A DNA stretch of 64,000 nucleotides from JAICUY01 sp963716585. GTDB lineage: Bacteria > Chloroflexota > Limnocylindria > QHBO01. A program made the translations under genes and the position numbers. Below the pieces are notes generated by a model, which was not told where the DNA came from, made no database searches, and saw only the letters and a list, made by a program, of their open reading frames with translations. Positions 45,887 through 55,169 of this stretch are shown here, piece by piece (position 1 is the stretch's first letter; each line of letters begins with the position of its first letter). The stretch is taken from contig CAVQTN010000002.1 in NCBI GenBank assembly GCA_963716585.1, positions 124,001 through 188,000 on the forward strand, in the 5' to 3' direction.

Positions 45887-46465
45887 CTATGGCTGCCAAT
45901 CGTCCAGCAAGAGCGCGAAGCCGAGCGAGTCGCATAGCTCGCCGGCCGTGTTGCGGCTGTTGTGCCTCTGCAGCGCGTCCTGCGTGAAGCCGGCGCGCCT
46001 CGCGACCGCCGCGCTCCGCTCGTTCGCGGCATCGCACCAGATCTCGAGCCGCTCGGCGTGGAGCTCGGAGAAGGCAAAGGCCGTGATGCCGCGCACAGCC
46101 TCGGTCGCATAGCCGTTTCCGCTGAACCGCGTACGCAGCCAGTAGCCGATCTCCAGGCGGGGAACGCTCCAGTCGATATGGTGCAGGCCGCTCGACCCGA
46201 TCAGGCGATGCGGCTCATCGCGCAGGAAGAGCAGCAGACGCAGATCCTCTCGCAGCAGCCACCTCGCCCGGGCACGAACGAGGTCGGCGCGAACGACGTC
46301 AAGGTTCTGCTCGTCCTCGACCCACGAGATCCAGGGCGCCAGCTCGGCATGCGAGTCGACAATGGCCGCGTGCAGCTCCTCCGCGTCCTCCGGCGCGGCG
46401 GCACGGATGAGCAGGCGCTCCGTCTCGAACGATTCCGGGAAGTCCCGCAGGAGGTCGCTCGCCAT
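45887..46465 (-). CDS. GNAT acetyltransferase (RimJ/RimL-like)
   Basis: The 192-residue protein has the acetyl-CoA fold: ETERLLIRAAAPEDAEELHA at the start, LIGSSGLHHIDW, the pyrophosphate-binding FSGNGYATEAVRGIT and NERSAAVARRAGF. It resembles acetyltransferases acting on ribosomal-protein N-termini or small amines. The ATG lies 2 bp after the stop of the aldehyde dehydrogenase, so it is co-transcribed. The 125-bp element follows its stop. Confidence 0.88.
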   Translation of the reverse strand: MASDLLRDFPESFETERLLIRAAAPEDAEELHAAIVDSHAELAPWISWVEDEQNLDVVRADLVRARARWLLREDLRLLLFLRDEPHRLIGSSGLHHIDWSVPRLEIGYWLRTRFSGNGYATEAVRGITAFAFSELHAERLEIWCDAANERSAAVARRAGFTQDALQRHNSRNTAGELCDSLGFALLLDDWQP

Positions 46466-46467
46466 CG

Positions 46468-47940
46468 CTACGCCCCGAAGGGGTTGAGCGGCTTGGCGGC
46501 GGTGCTCACCAGGACGGCCTTCGTCTCGGTGTACAGGTCGAGCGCGTCGACGCTCATCTCGCGTCCGTAGCCGGAGTCCTTGAAGCCGCCGAACGGCACG
46601 CCGGGGAACGCCGCGAACGGCTGGTTGACGCCGACCGTCCCCGCGCGAACGCGGCCGGCCACGCGGAGGCCGCGGGCGGAGTCGCCGGTCCACACCGTCG
46701 CCGCCAGGCCGAAGGGCACGTCGTTGGCCAGGCGGATCGCCTCCGCCTCGTCGGAGAACGTCGTGACGCTGACGACCGGCCCGAACACCTCTTCCTGACC
46801 GATGCGGCTGTCGTTCGCCACCCCGTCGAGCACCGTCGGGCGCACGAACGCGGCGGCGTCAAGGCCGTCGGCGAGGCCGTCGGCCGCGCCGCCGGTCACC
46901 AGCTGCGCGCCATCGTCCACTGCGCTTGACACCATGCCGAGCACCTTCTCCGCGTGGGCGCGCGAGATCATCGAGCCGATCTGCGTGTCGTCGGCCAGCG
47001 GATCGCCGATGCGCAGCGCCCCCGCCTTCTGTGCGAACGCCTCGACGAACTCGTCATGGACCGCCTCTTCGACCAGGATCCGCGAGCGCGCCTCGCACGA
47101 CTGGCCCGCGGAGTAGTAGATCGCCCACAGCGAGCCGAGCACCGCGGCATCCAGGTCGGCGTCGGCGAAGACGAGGTTCGGCGACTTGCCGCCCAGCTCC
47201 AGCGAGACGCGCTTGAGCCCGGCCGCGGCGATGGCCGCGATGCGCCGCCCGGTCGCTGTCTCGCCGGTGAACGCGATCTTGTCGATCCCCGGATGCGAGG
47301 CGAGCGCCTCCCCCACCTCCGCGCCGGGCCCGGTGATCACGTTGAAGACCCCCGGCGGAATGCCGGCCTCGAGCGCCAGCCGGCCGAGCTCCAGCGCGGT
47401 CATCGGCGTGGCCGATGCAGGCTTCAGCACCACCGTGCAGCCCGCCGCCAGGGCGGGCGCCAGCTTCCAGGTGGCCATCATGAACGGGTAGTTCCAGGGG
47501 ATGATCGCGGCACACACGCCGACCGGCTCGCGCAGCGTGTAGGACAGCACCGACGGGCTGACCGCGAACGATCGGCCGTAGAGGTGCTGCGCGGCGCCGG
47601 CGAACAGGTCGAGGTCGCTCACCGCCTGGCGGATCTCGGCCAGCGACTGCCACTTGGGCTTGCCGTTGTTGCGCGACTCGAGCTCGGCCAGCGCATCGGC
47701 CTGTGACTCGACCAGCTGCGCCAGCTTGCCGAGCATCCGCGAGCGCTTGGCTGGCGACGTCCTGGCCCAGGGACCGTCGAACGCGGCGCGCGCCGCGGTC
47801 ACCGCCGCGTCCACGTCATCGGTCGTCGCGCGGGCGACCTCGGCCAACGTGGTTCCGCGGGCCGGATCGTAGGTCGGGAACGTGCGGCCATCGGCGCCTG
47901 GCCGGGACTCGCCGTTGATCAGCATCGAGACTTCGGTCAT
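46468..47940 (-). CDS. Aldehyde dehydrogenase (betaine-aldehyde type)
   Basis: This 490-residue NAD(P)-dependent enzyme has catalytic Glu in LELGGKSPNLVF, catalytic Cys in YYSAGQSCEARSRI, and cofactor motif AFTGETATGRRIA. The segment SVLSYTLREPVGVCAAIIPW and the close GGFKDSGYGREMSVDAL are typical of betaine-aldehyde and aminoaldehyde dehydrogenases. It is a second copy of this activity besides the one at 31810 and precedes the GNAT gene. Confidence 0.92.
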   Translation of the reverse strand: MTEVSMLINGESRPGADGRTFPTYDPARGTTLAEVARATTDDVDAAVTAARAAFDGPWARTSPAKRSRMLGKLAQLVESQADALAELESRNNGKPKWQSLAEIRQAVSDLDLFAGAAQHLYGRSFAVSPSVLSYTLREPVGVCAAIIPWNYPFMMATWKLAPALAAGCTVVLKPASATPMTALELGRLALEAGIPPGVFNVITGPGAEVGEALASHPGIDKIAFTGETATGRRIAAIAAAGLKRVSLELGGKSPNLVFADADLDAAVLGSLWAIYYSAGQSCEARSRILVEEAVHDEFVEAFAQKAGALRIGDPLADDTQIGSMISRAHAEKVLGMVSSAVDDGAQLVTGGAADGLADGLDAAAFVRPTVLDGVANDSRIGQEEVFGPVVSVTTFSDEAEAIRLANDVPFGLAATVWTGDSARGLRVAGRVRAGTVGVNQPFAAFPGVPFGGFKDSGYGREMSVDALDLYTETKAVLVSTAAKPLNPFGA

Positions 47941-47978
47941 GGTCGAATGGTACGCGGGCGCGTCGGTATCATGCGCTC

Positions 47979-48558
47979 GTGACCGAGACCAGACCGATGC
48001 CCATGCTGCGCGGCGAGCGCGTCTGGCTGCGCCCGCTCGAGAAGGCCGACGTGCTCGAGGCGACCATCGACGACCAGGAGATGGCGCACTACGCCGGCTT
48101 CAAGTCCCCGTTCGGCCGTGAATCGCAGGAGCGCTGGTTCGACAAGATGCTCGGCCAAATGGGCGAGTCACAGTTCCAGTTCGTGATCTGCCCGCTCGAA
48201 TCAAAGGCCGGGATCGGCGGCTGCGGGCTGCGCGACGTCGACCGCGTCAATGGCAGTGCCGAGGTGTCGATCTTCATGTTCCGGGGCAACTGGGGCCGCG
48301 GCCTGGGCACCGATGCCATCAACGTGCTGCTCGACTTCGGCTTCGGCGAGCTGCGGCTCGAACGCATCTATCTCCAGGTCTTCGATTACAACCCGCGGGC
48401 CATCCGCTCGTATGAGAAGTCTGGCTTCGTGCGCGAGGCGGTCCTGCGCCGCTCCCGGTTTCATCGCGGCGCGCATCACGACGTGATCGTCATGGCCGTC
48501 CTGCGCTCGGAGTGGGAGGCGCTCGACCGCGCGACGCGCCTGGGACTACGCGGAGTAG
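47979..48558 (+). CDS. GNAT acetyltransferase (frameshifted near its end)
   Basis: The GNAT fold is clear: LRGERVWLRPLEKADVLEA, NWGRGLGTDAINVLLDFGF (acetyl-CoA loop) and RAIRSYEKSGFVREAV, over about 190 residues. As sequenced the frame continues to 48749, running 150 bp into the antisense of the kinase gene. One extra G near 48542 explains this: without it the protein ends RATRLDYAE at a TAG (48556-48558). The span is one over a multiple of three. Start GTG 47979, or ATG 47997/48003. Confidence 0.85.
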
Positions 48559-48595
48559 CGGCGCGGCAACGCCTGGCCCCGCGAGGTTGCGCCGC

Positions 48596-49916
48596 TCAGC
48601 TCGGCAGGCGAATGAGGAACGTCGTCCCGTCGGCGCCCGTCCGCTCGACCGAGATCTGGCCTCCGTTGGCCGCCAGCAGCTCGCGCGCGATCGTCAGGCC
48701 GATCCCGCTGCCGGTCGCGGCCCGTGCTCGAGACGGATCGGATCGGTAGAAGCGCTCGAACACGAATGGCAGGTCGGCGGCGGGGATGCCCGGTCCCGCG
48801 TCGCTGATGCGCAGCAGCACCTGGGCGCCTCCGACCGCGGCGCTGACGCTCACGGATCCGCCGCCGTGCTCGGCGGCATTGTCGAGCACGTTGCGCAGCG
48901 CGCGACCGAACTGCGCGTGGTCGGCGACCACCTCGAGCGCCGGATCCAGGCGGGCGTCGAAGGCAACACCCAGCTCGCGGAAACAGGCCGGCCAGCGCGC
49001 GCTCCGCCTCGGTCACGAGCTTTGCCAATGACAACCGTTCGGGGCGGGCCGTGGTCGCGGCCGATTCGGCCTCGATCAGCTCGCCGAGGCGCCCGATGAC
49101 GCCGCTCAGGGCTCCGGCCGACGCCCGCGCGGCCTCGAGCTGCGAGACGTCCACGGGCACGACGCCGTCGACCATGGCCTGCAGCTGTGACTCGAGGACG
49201 GTCGCGGGCGTCGCGAGGTCGTGTGCCATGTCGCTTGCCGCGCGGCGCCGAAGCGTCTCGGATTGCTGCAGCCGCTCGGCCATCGCGTTGAACGCCCCTG
49301 CCAGCTCCCGGGACTCGCGATCGGGGCCAGCCGACGCCCGCGCGCCGAGATCACCGGCGCCGAGCCGGTGAGCGGCTGCCGCCACGCCGCGGAGCGGCCG
49401 CGTCAATCGCTCCGAAACGAGTCCGGCCGCCGCGACGAGCAGCAGCACAGAGACAATGCCGACCACGATCAGCACGACGTTGAACACTCGCAGGAAGGCC
49501 CGCTCCGGCCCGCCTTGGACGCGCGCCGGCACTTCCAGAACCAGCGTGGCTGCCGGCCCGTCACCTGGCACGGCCTGCTGCAGCCGGGTGGAGCCGATAG
49601 GTGCGCGGCCGGCCGTCGCGAGCACCGCACCCGAGGCGTCGAGCACCGACACCCGGCCACCAACGACGGCGCCAGGCGCGTCACCGCAGCCCGCAGCCGG
49701 GCAGTCCGGCACGGCGCCGACGAGGGCCGCGGCATCGGTCAGGCGGCGCTGCTGTTGAGCGGTCAGCTGGTCCTCGAACGAGCGGCTGACCACGCCGTTG
49801 ACGACGAGTCCCGCGATCAGCAGCACGACCAGCACGGCACCGGCCAGCACCAGGGCCAGGCGGGTTGCCAGCGGCCGACCGGTGGCCAGGCGATCGCCGC
49901 TCAGATCACCGCTCAA
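48596..49916 (-). CDS. Sensor histidine kinase (frameshifted), partner of the OmpR regulator
   Basis: The kinase, about 439 residues after repair, has a membrane helix (ALVLAGAVLVVLLIAGLVV), a periplasmic sensor loop with a Cys pair, a second helix (VVLIVVGIVSVLLLVAAAGL), a HAMP linker, a HisKA domain with His in SDMAHDLATP, and a HATPase domain with NVLDNAAEHG, DAGPGIP and GSGIGLTIA. One extra C near 48976 splits AGLF-RELGVAFDARL. The TTG start at 49916 overlaps the regulator's TGA (TTGA); the span is one over a multiple of three. Confidence 0.88.
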
Positions 49917-50605
49917 TCGCGTGACGCCACGAGCCGGTAGCCGCTGGCCGGAACCGTCTCGATCAGCCACGGGTCGCCCGCATCGTCGCCCAGCTTGCGA
50001 CGCAGGTTCGCGACATGGACATCGACCACCCGGCCGTAGACCTCGTCCGGCCGGCGCGCCACGGTCTCCAGCAGTACGTCCCGAGTGAGGACGACGCCGG
50101 GTCGCCGCGCCAGGGCGCCGAGCAGGGCGCACTCGCCCGGCGTCAGTCGGCCGCTCTCTCCGCTGGCAAGCACCCAGCGGCGCGTCGCAGTGTCGAGCAC
50201 CAGCCGGCCGGCGGCCAACGACAGGATCGATGCGTCGGCAGGCGGCTGCACGCGCCGCAGGATCGCCGCGACCCGCGCGGTCAGCTCGTGGGGGTTGAAC
50301 GGCTTGGCCAGGTAATCGTCGGCTCCCGCCCGCAGCCCGGCGATCCGTTCCGCGTCGGTTCGTTTGGCGGACGTGATGAGCACCGGCACGGCATCGTGCA
50401 CGCGCAGCTCGGCGAGCACCGTCTCGCCCTGCATGGCGGGCAGCATCAGGTCCAGGACGACGAGGTCTGGGGGGTCGGTCTCGAAGGCGGCCAGGGCGGA
50501 GGCGCCATCGCCGACATCGGTCACGCGGTGGCCCTCACGCTCCAGGTAGAGACGCAGCAGTGCGCGGAGCTGCGGCTCGTCCTCGACGACCAGGATGTGG
50601 GCCAT
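49913..50605 (-). CDS. OmpR/PhoB-family response regulator
   Basis: The 230-residue regulator has a receiver domain with the acidic pair in VVEDEP, phospho-acceptor Asp in LVVLDLMLP, Ser/Thr in LITSAKR and Lys in YLAKPFNP, and a C-terminal winged helix (GRLTPGECALLGALARRPG, VVDVHVANLRRKLGD, VPASGYRLVAS). ATG 50605 fits the family start MAHILVVEDEP. It is coupled to the kinase downstream and divergent from the secreted protein, with PhoB-type boxes in between. Confidence 0.92.
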   Translation of the reverse strand: MAHILVVEDEPQLRALLRLYLEREGHRVTDVGDGASALAAFETDPPDLVVLDLMLPAMQGETVLAELRVHDAVPVLITSAKRTDAERIAGLRAGADDYLAKPFNPHELTARVAAILRRVQPPADASILSLAAGRLVLDTATRRWVLASGESGRLTPGECALLGALARRPGVVLTRDVLLETVARRPDEVYGRVVDVHVANLRRKLGDDAGDPWLIETVPASGYRLVASRD

Positions 50606-50638
50606 GCCGCATCCTAGCCGCCACACGATTCAGGAGAT

Positions 50639-50676
50639 GTCAAGACGCCGGCCGGGTTTCTTGACCCGATCTTTAC
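50639..50676 (+). promoter_or_regulatory. PhoB/OmpR-type binding boxes
   Basis: TCTTGAC (50659-50665) and TCTTTAC (50670-50676) are direct heptamers with an 11-bp period, the arrangement bound by PhoB/OmpR dimers. An inverted copy, GTCAAGA, lies at 50639-50645. The site lies between the response-regulator gene and the divergent secreted-protein gene, so it may control both. Confidence 0.6.
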
Positions 50677-50698
50677 GCCCGGTTCGCATGCTGGCCTC

Positions 50699-51397
50699 AT
50701 GAATCCGTTGTCTGGAGCTTCATCGATGAGAACTGCCAAGACCCTGGGCGCCGTCGGCGCCCTGATCGCCGCCACGCTGGTTGGCGGAACCCTGATCAGC
50801 AGCGTGGCGGCCGAACCACCAAGCGCGAGCCCCGCCACGAGCGACGTGAGCCAGTACTGCCAATCCTTCCGCAGCCACCTGGCCGATGCGCTCCATACCG
50901 ATGCCGCCGGGTTGGAGTCGGCATTCCGCGCCGCCGCCGAGACGACGGTCGGCGAGGCGCTGAAGAACGGCGACCTGAGCCAGGAACGAGCGGATGCCAT
51001 CAAGCAGCGCCTCGAGAACGCCAACATCGACCACTGCCTGGGCATGGGACGCCGGCTCGTGGGGCAGGGCCACCCGGCCGTGCGCCTCGACCTGGGAACT
51101 GCCGCGGCCGGTGCGCTGGGGATGCAGCCCTCTGAGCTCGTGCAGGCACTGCGCGCGGGCAAGTCGCTGCAGGAGATCGCCAAGCAGCAGGGCGTCGAAT
51201 ACGCCGTGGTCAGCAAGGCCGTCCTTGACAGCGCCCGGTCCCTGTTCGATCAGGCGGTCGCCTCGGGCCGTCTCACCGCGGACCGGGAGCAGGCGATGCT
51301 CGATCGCCTGGAGAAGGCCCTCAGCGCTGGCACATGGCCACGCCGCGTGCCGGCGCTCCCGGGTCGCGGACCGGCGACGCCGGCTCCCGCGAGCTGA
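50699..51397 (+). CDS. Secreted helical protein under two-component control
   Basis: The 232-residue protein has a signal peptide (MRTAKTLGAVGALIAATLVG from the second Met, cleavage after SSVAA). The mature part has two conserved-looking Cys (SQYCQSF, DHCLGMG) and helical repeats, one including LQALRAGKSLQEIAKQQGV-like text found in actinobacterial exported proteins. No enzyme motif is seen. It is divergent from the OmpR regulator and directly preceded by PhoB-type boxes. It may be the output or a sensor accessory of that system. Confidence 0.75.
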   Translation: MNPLSGASSMRTAKTLGAVGALIAATLVGGTLISSVAAEPPSASPATSDVSQYCQSFRSHLADALHTDAAGLESAFRAAAETTVGEALKNGDLSQERADAIKQRLENANIDHCLGMGRRLVGQGHPAVRLDLGTAAAGALGMQPSELVQALRAGKSLQEIAKQQGVEYAVVSKAVLDSARSLFDQAVASGRLTADREQAMLDRLEKALSAGTWPRRVPALPGRGPATPAPAS

Positions 51398-51418
51398 CGC
51401 CGGCGACCCGGCGGCGCG

Positions 51419-53170
51419 TCAGTCGGTCAGCTGCTCGCGAGCGATCCCGCTGGCGGGACGGTATGGCGCGTAGGCGGGCCACCACATCGCCCCATCGATC
51501 TCGGCCTCCAGGTCCGCAGCCGCGCCGATGCCGGCCACGCCGGCCGTGACCGCTTCGCGCGCGACGGCCAGCGCGACCATGCGGGCCACGACCCGCAGTT
51601 CGGTGACCGGTGGGTAGAGCGCGCCGGCGCTGATACGCGCTGACGAAGTCGCCTCGGCGAGCGACCGTGCCGCCGCGATGACCATGCCCATCGTCACCCG
51701 CCGCGCCTCGGCGACGATCGACCCGAGGCCGAGCCCCGGGAAGATGAAGACGTTGTTGGCCTGGCCGATCTCGTGGCGCACGCCGTCGAGCATCACTGCC
51801 TCGAATGGGCTGCCGGTGGCGACCACGGCCGCTCCGCCGGTCCAGCGCAGGATGTCTGCCGGGATCGCCTCGGCGGCGGAGGTGGGGTTGGAGAGCGGCA
51901 TCACGATCGGATGCGGCGCCCCGGCGGCGACGGTTCTGATCACCGGCTCGTCGAACGCGCCGCCGACGCCGGTCGTGCCGATCAGGACGCTCGGTCGCAC
52001 CCGGGCGACCACTTCCAGCAGGTCTGCCGCTCCGTCGCCGAAACCGTACGTGGCGGCCGCGCCGGCCGGCAGCGCCAGATCCGCCTTGACCACTTCGGGC
52101 TCCTCGCGGCCGGCACGCACCAGCCCGCGCGAGTCGACGAGCACAACCCCGGCGGCAGCCTCACTGGGTGTGGCGCCCTCCTCGACCAGCGCGGCCCGCA
52201 ACAGCCGCGCGATGCCGATGCCGGCCGCGCCGGCGCCGGCCAGCACGATGCGCTGCTCGCGCAACGACTCGCCGCGGTGGCGCGCCACGGCCATGATCCC
52301 GGCGAGCACCGTCGCCGCGGTGCCCTGGATGTCGTCGTTGAAGCTGAAAACGGCGTCGCGGTAGCGATCCAGGATGCGCAGTGCATTATGCTGCTTGAAA
52401 TCCTCCCATTGGATCAGGCAGCCGGGCCAGACCTCGCCAACGCCGCGCACGAAGGCATCCACCAGCGCGTCGTACTCGGCGCCGCGCAGCCTCGGCGCGC
52501 GATAGCCGATGTACAGCGGGTCGGCCAGCAGCTCGGCGTTATCGGTCCCAACGTCGAGCGATACCGGCAAGGTCACCGCCGGGTGGATCCCGCAGGCCGC
52601 GGTGTACAGGGCCAGCTTGCCGATGGGAATGCCCATCCCGCCGGCGCCCTGGTCGCCGAGGCCCAGGATCCGCTCGTTGTCGGTGACCACGATCAGGCGC
52701 ACGTCGAGGTACGGGCTCGAGCGCAGCAGCTCGGGGATCCGATCGCGGTCCTCCGGCGTGATCCACAGCCCGCGCGTGCGGCGTAGCACGTGGCTGAACT
52801 CCTGGCAGGCCAGCCCCACGGTCGGCGTGTAGACGATCGGCAGCAGCTCCTCCAGGTTCTCGGCCAGCACCCGGTAGAAGAGCGTCGCGTTGCGGTCCTG
52901 CAGCGCGATCAGCCCGATGTACTGCTCCAGCGGATCTGCCTTGCGGCGCACGTGATCGAGCTCCACCTCTACCTGTTGCTCGATGCTCAGCACGCGGTCC
53001 GGCAAGAGCCCCCGCAGGCCGAACGCCGTTCGCTCATCGTGCGGAAAGGCGAGATCCTTGGTCAGCAGGCGCGACCCGAGCAGCGCATGGCCGGTGACCG
53101 GGACTTCGCTTGGCAGTCCGGCCGCGATGCTATCGAACGGTGGCGGAAGGGGTCGCACGACGCCAAGCAT
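51419..53170 (-). CDS. maeA: NAD-dependent malic enzyme
   Basis: This 583-residue enzyme decarboxylates malate to pyruvate. It has the long-form architecture: NATLFYRVLAENLEELLPIVYTPTVG, the active-site Lys region TRGLWITPEDRDRI, VTDNERILGLGDQGAGGMGI, the metal site FNDDIQGTAATVLAG, the NAD site VLAGAGAAGIGIARL and the C-terminal FIFPGLGLGSIVAEAR. The ATG at 53170 fits the family; the longer frame overlaps the bioY region. It is convergent with the secreted-protein gene, 21 bp apart. Confidence 0.93.
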   Translation of the reverse strand: MLGVVRPLPPPFDSIAAGLPSEVPVTGHALLGSRLLTKDLAFPHDERTAFGLRGLLPDRVLSIEQQVEVELDHVRRKADPLEQYIGLIALQDRNATLFYRVLAENLEELLPIVYTPTVGLACQEFSHVLRRTRGLWITPEDRDRIPELLRSSPYLDVRLIVVTDNERILGLGDQGAGGMGIPIGKLALYTAACGIHPAVTLPVSLDVGTDNAELLADPLYIGYRAPRLRGAEYDALVDAFVRGVGEVWPGCLIQWEDFKQHNALRILDRYRDAVFSFNDDIQGTAATVLAGIMAVARHRGESLREQRIVLAGAGAAGIGIARLLRAALVEEGATPSEAAAGVVLVDSRGLVRAGREEPEVVKADLALPAGAAATYGFGDGAADLLEVVARVRPSVLIGTTGVGGAFDEPVIRTVAAGAPHPIVMPLSNPTSAAEAIPADILRWTGGAAVVATGSPFEAVMLDGVRHEIGQANNVFIFPGLGLGSIVAEARRVTMGMVIAAARSLAEATSSARISAGALYPPVTELRVVARMVALAVAREAVTAGVAGIGAAADLEAEIDGAMWWPAYAPYRPASGIAREQLTD

Positions 53171-53250
53171 AGGGGCGTGCGAGCGAGGGCTTCGAAGCCA
53201 TGGCGCGGCTTGGTAGCATCTCAACCGATGAGTCCGCCACGCCGACGACC

Positions 53251-53832
53251 ATGACCGCCACCACCGTTCGCCGTCGACCGGTGCTCGCCGAGCGCCTGCC
53301 CGCAATCGCCATGCGCGACGTCCTGCTCGTCATCGCGGGCATCGTGGTCGTGGCCATCAGCGCGCAGGTCGTCATCCCGCTGCCGTTCACGCCGGTCCCG
53401 ATCACCGGCCAGACCTTCGGCGTATTGCTCACCGCGGCGGCCCTCGGCCCGGCCCGCGGCGTGGCATCCATGGCGCTCTACCTGCTGCTCGGCGTCATCG
53501 GGCTGCCCATCTTCCAGCACGCCAGCGGCGGCCTGACCTACGCGCTGGGGGCAACCGGTGGCTACCTCATCGGATTCGTGGTCGCCGCGTGGCTGGTCGG
53601 CAGCTCGGCGAGGCGCGGCCTGGACCGGCGACCGGAGGGCACGGCGCTGGCCTTCGTCGCAGGGTCGCTGCTCATCTACGCGTTCGGGGTGCCGTGGCTG
53701 GCCGTCTCGCTGCACGTGCCGCTGCCGGAGGCCGTCGGCCTGGGGCTGACCCCGTTCCTGCTCGGCGACGCGATCAAGGCCGTCCTGGCCGCGGTGCTGT
53801 TGCCGGTCGCCTGGCGGCTCATCGGGGAATAG
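53251..53832 (+). CDS. bioY: Biotin transporter BioY
   Basis: BioY is the substrate-binding (S) component of biotin ECF transporters. The 193-residue protein has six helices and the family pattern VVIPLPFTPVPITGQTFGVL, then GARG-type loop LGPARGVASMALYLLLGVIGLP and GGLTYALGATGGYLIGF. No ecfA or ecfT is near, so it may use a shared module or act alone. An ATG further upstream (53200) is in frame. A tiny 8-codon frame at 53228 ends in ATGA with this start. Confidence 0.93.
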   Translation: MTATTVRRRPVLAERLPAIAMRDVLLVIAGIVVVAISAQVVIPLPFTPVPITGQTFGVLLTAAALGPARGVASMALYLLLGVIGLPIFQHASGGLTYALGATGGYLIGFVVAAWLVGSSARRGLDRRPEGTALAFVAGSLLIYAFGVPWLAVSLHVPLPEAVGLGLTPFLLGDAIKAVLAAVLLPVAWRLIGE

Positions 53833-53835
53833 GCG

Positions 53836-54903
53836 TCAGCCGCCGATCTGGCTCATGTTGCGGGCCGGAGCCACGAAGCCGGGGTCGCCGATGCGGTGCT
53901 TCAGCTCCTTGTTCCAGGCCGCTCCCCGGACGATCTCGGCGAGCTCGGCATCCGAGGCGCCGGCGCGCATCGGTCCGCGAAGGTCGGTCTCGGTGAGGCT
54001 GAAGAGGCAGGTGCGGATGGTTCCCTCGGCGGTCAGCCGCAGCCGGTCGCACGCGTCGCAGAAGGGCTCGCTGACCGGATTGATGAAGCCGATCTCGCCC
54101 ACGCCATCCGCAAACCGATAGACCCGGCTGGTCTGGGCTGCGTCCTCGGGCTGCAGCGGCTGCAGCGGCAGCCAGGCGGCCGGCACGCTCGCCTCGAGGG
54201 CGGCCTTCAGCTCGGCGCCGCTGAGCACGGCATCCGGCGACCACGCGTCGCCGCCGTCGAGCGGCATGAACTCGATGAAGCGCACGACGTAGCCGTTCTG
54301 ACGAGCCAGCTCTGCGAACGAGCGGATCTCGACATCGGTCGTGCCACGCAGGGCGACCGCGTTGATCTTGATCGGCCACAGGCTCGGCTGCCGCGTGGCC
54401 GCCTGCAGTCCGGCCAGCACCTGGGCCAGCGCGTCGCGGCGGGTGATTGCCTTGAATCGTTCCCGCACGAGCGAGTCGAGGCTGACGTTGAGCCGCTTCA
54501 GTCCGGCATCGGCCAAGGGTTTGGCCATGCGTTCGAGCAGGAAGCCGTTGGTCGTCAGGCTCAGGTCGTCCAGGCCCTCATCCCTCATCGCCGCCAGGCG
54601 GCGGATGATCTCGGGCAGGTCCTTGCGCACCAGCGGCTCGCCGCCGGTCAACCGGATGTTGGCGACCCCGAGCTGCACGAAGAGGCGTGCCACGCGCTCG
54701 ATCTCACCGACGCTGAGGAGCTGCCTGGCCGGTACGAAGGTCATGTTCTCCGACGGCATGCAGTAGAGGCAACGGAATTGGCAGGCGTCGGTGACGCTGA
54801 TGCGCAGCGAGCGCAGGTAGCGGCCGTGTCCGTCGACGAGGACGTCGTCGGGAGGCACCGGAAGATGGCGGGCCAGGGCAGTCATGCGGCGATAGCGTGA
54901 CAT
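53836..54903 (-). CDS. moaA: GTP 3',8-cyclase MoaA
   Basis: MoaA is the radical-SAM enzyme that starts molybdopterin synthesis from GTP. The SAM cluster is CQFRCLYC, followed by LRLTGGEPLVRKDLPEII, with the second cluster in CDACDRLRLTAEGTIRTC. The end SQIGG is the characteristic C-terminal Gly-Gly motif. About 355 residues. The start may be at 54903 or 54885. Genes moaB-E are not adjacent. It is convergent with bioY. Confidence 0.95.
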   Translation of the reverse strand: MSRYRRMTALARHLPVPPDDVLVDGHGRYLRSLRISVTDACQFRCLYCMPSENMTFVPARQLLSVGEIERVARLFVQLGVANIRLTGGEPLVRKDLPEIIRRLAAMRDEGLDDLSLTTNGFLLERMAKPLADAGLKRLNVSLDSLVRERFKAITRRDALAQVLAGLQAATRQPSLWPIKINAVALRGTTDVEIRSFAELARQNGYVVRFIEFMPLDGGDAWSPDAVLSGAELKAALEASVPAAWLPLQPLQPEDAAQTSRVYRFADGVGEIGFINPVSEPFCDACDRLRLTAEGTIRTCLFSLTETDLRGPMRAGASDAELAEIVRGAAWNKELKHRIGDPGFVAPARNMSQIGG

Positions 54904-54951
54904 GCCTGCGCGAAGGGCGCACGAAGAGCGTTTGCGAGGCGGGCTAGCCAA

Positions 54952-54972
54952 AGTGTTCACACAGTGAACTCT
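54952..54972. promoter_or_regulatory. GTTCAC-N3-GTGAAC palindrome upstream of moaA
   Basis: Arms AGTGTTCAC and GTGAACTCT surround ACA, with one mismatch outside the perfect 6-bp core. It lies about 50 bp upstream of moaA on the minus strand. It looks like a regulator dimer site; no regulator gene is nearby. The rest of the gap to 55169 holds no gene. Confidence 0.5.
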
Positions 54973-55169
54973 TTGCGCAATCAGGCTCCCGGCGAAGTCG
55001 TCGTTCGACGGCAACCGCCCCCGTTTCCCGCGACCGCGGCCACGCGAACGAGACGGGCGCACGAACGAATGGGCTAGACACGAAACCGATAATGTCGGCG
55101 AGGTCTGTGCTCACGGCATGACCATCGTCGGCCGGGCGTGGACACGCAGAGCCATCGGAGGGCACGTCC

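Noticed and set aside
48562..48749. C-terminal extension of the GNAT protein into the kinase gene
   Set aside because: A single extra G explains the read-through; the repaired protein ends before the kinase stop.
53228..53254. Eight-codon frame MSPPRRRP before bioY, possibly a leader peptide
   Set aside because: Too short to support without expression data and no ribosome site; may be chance.
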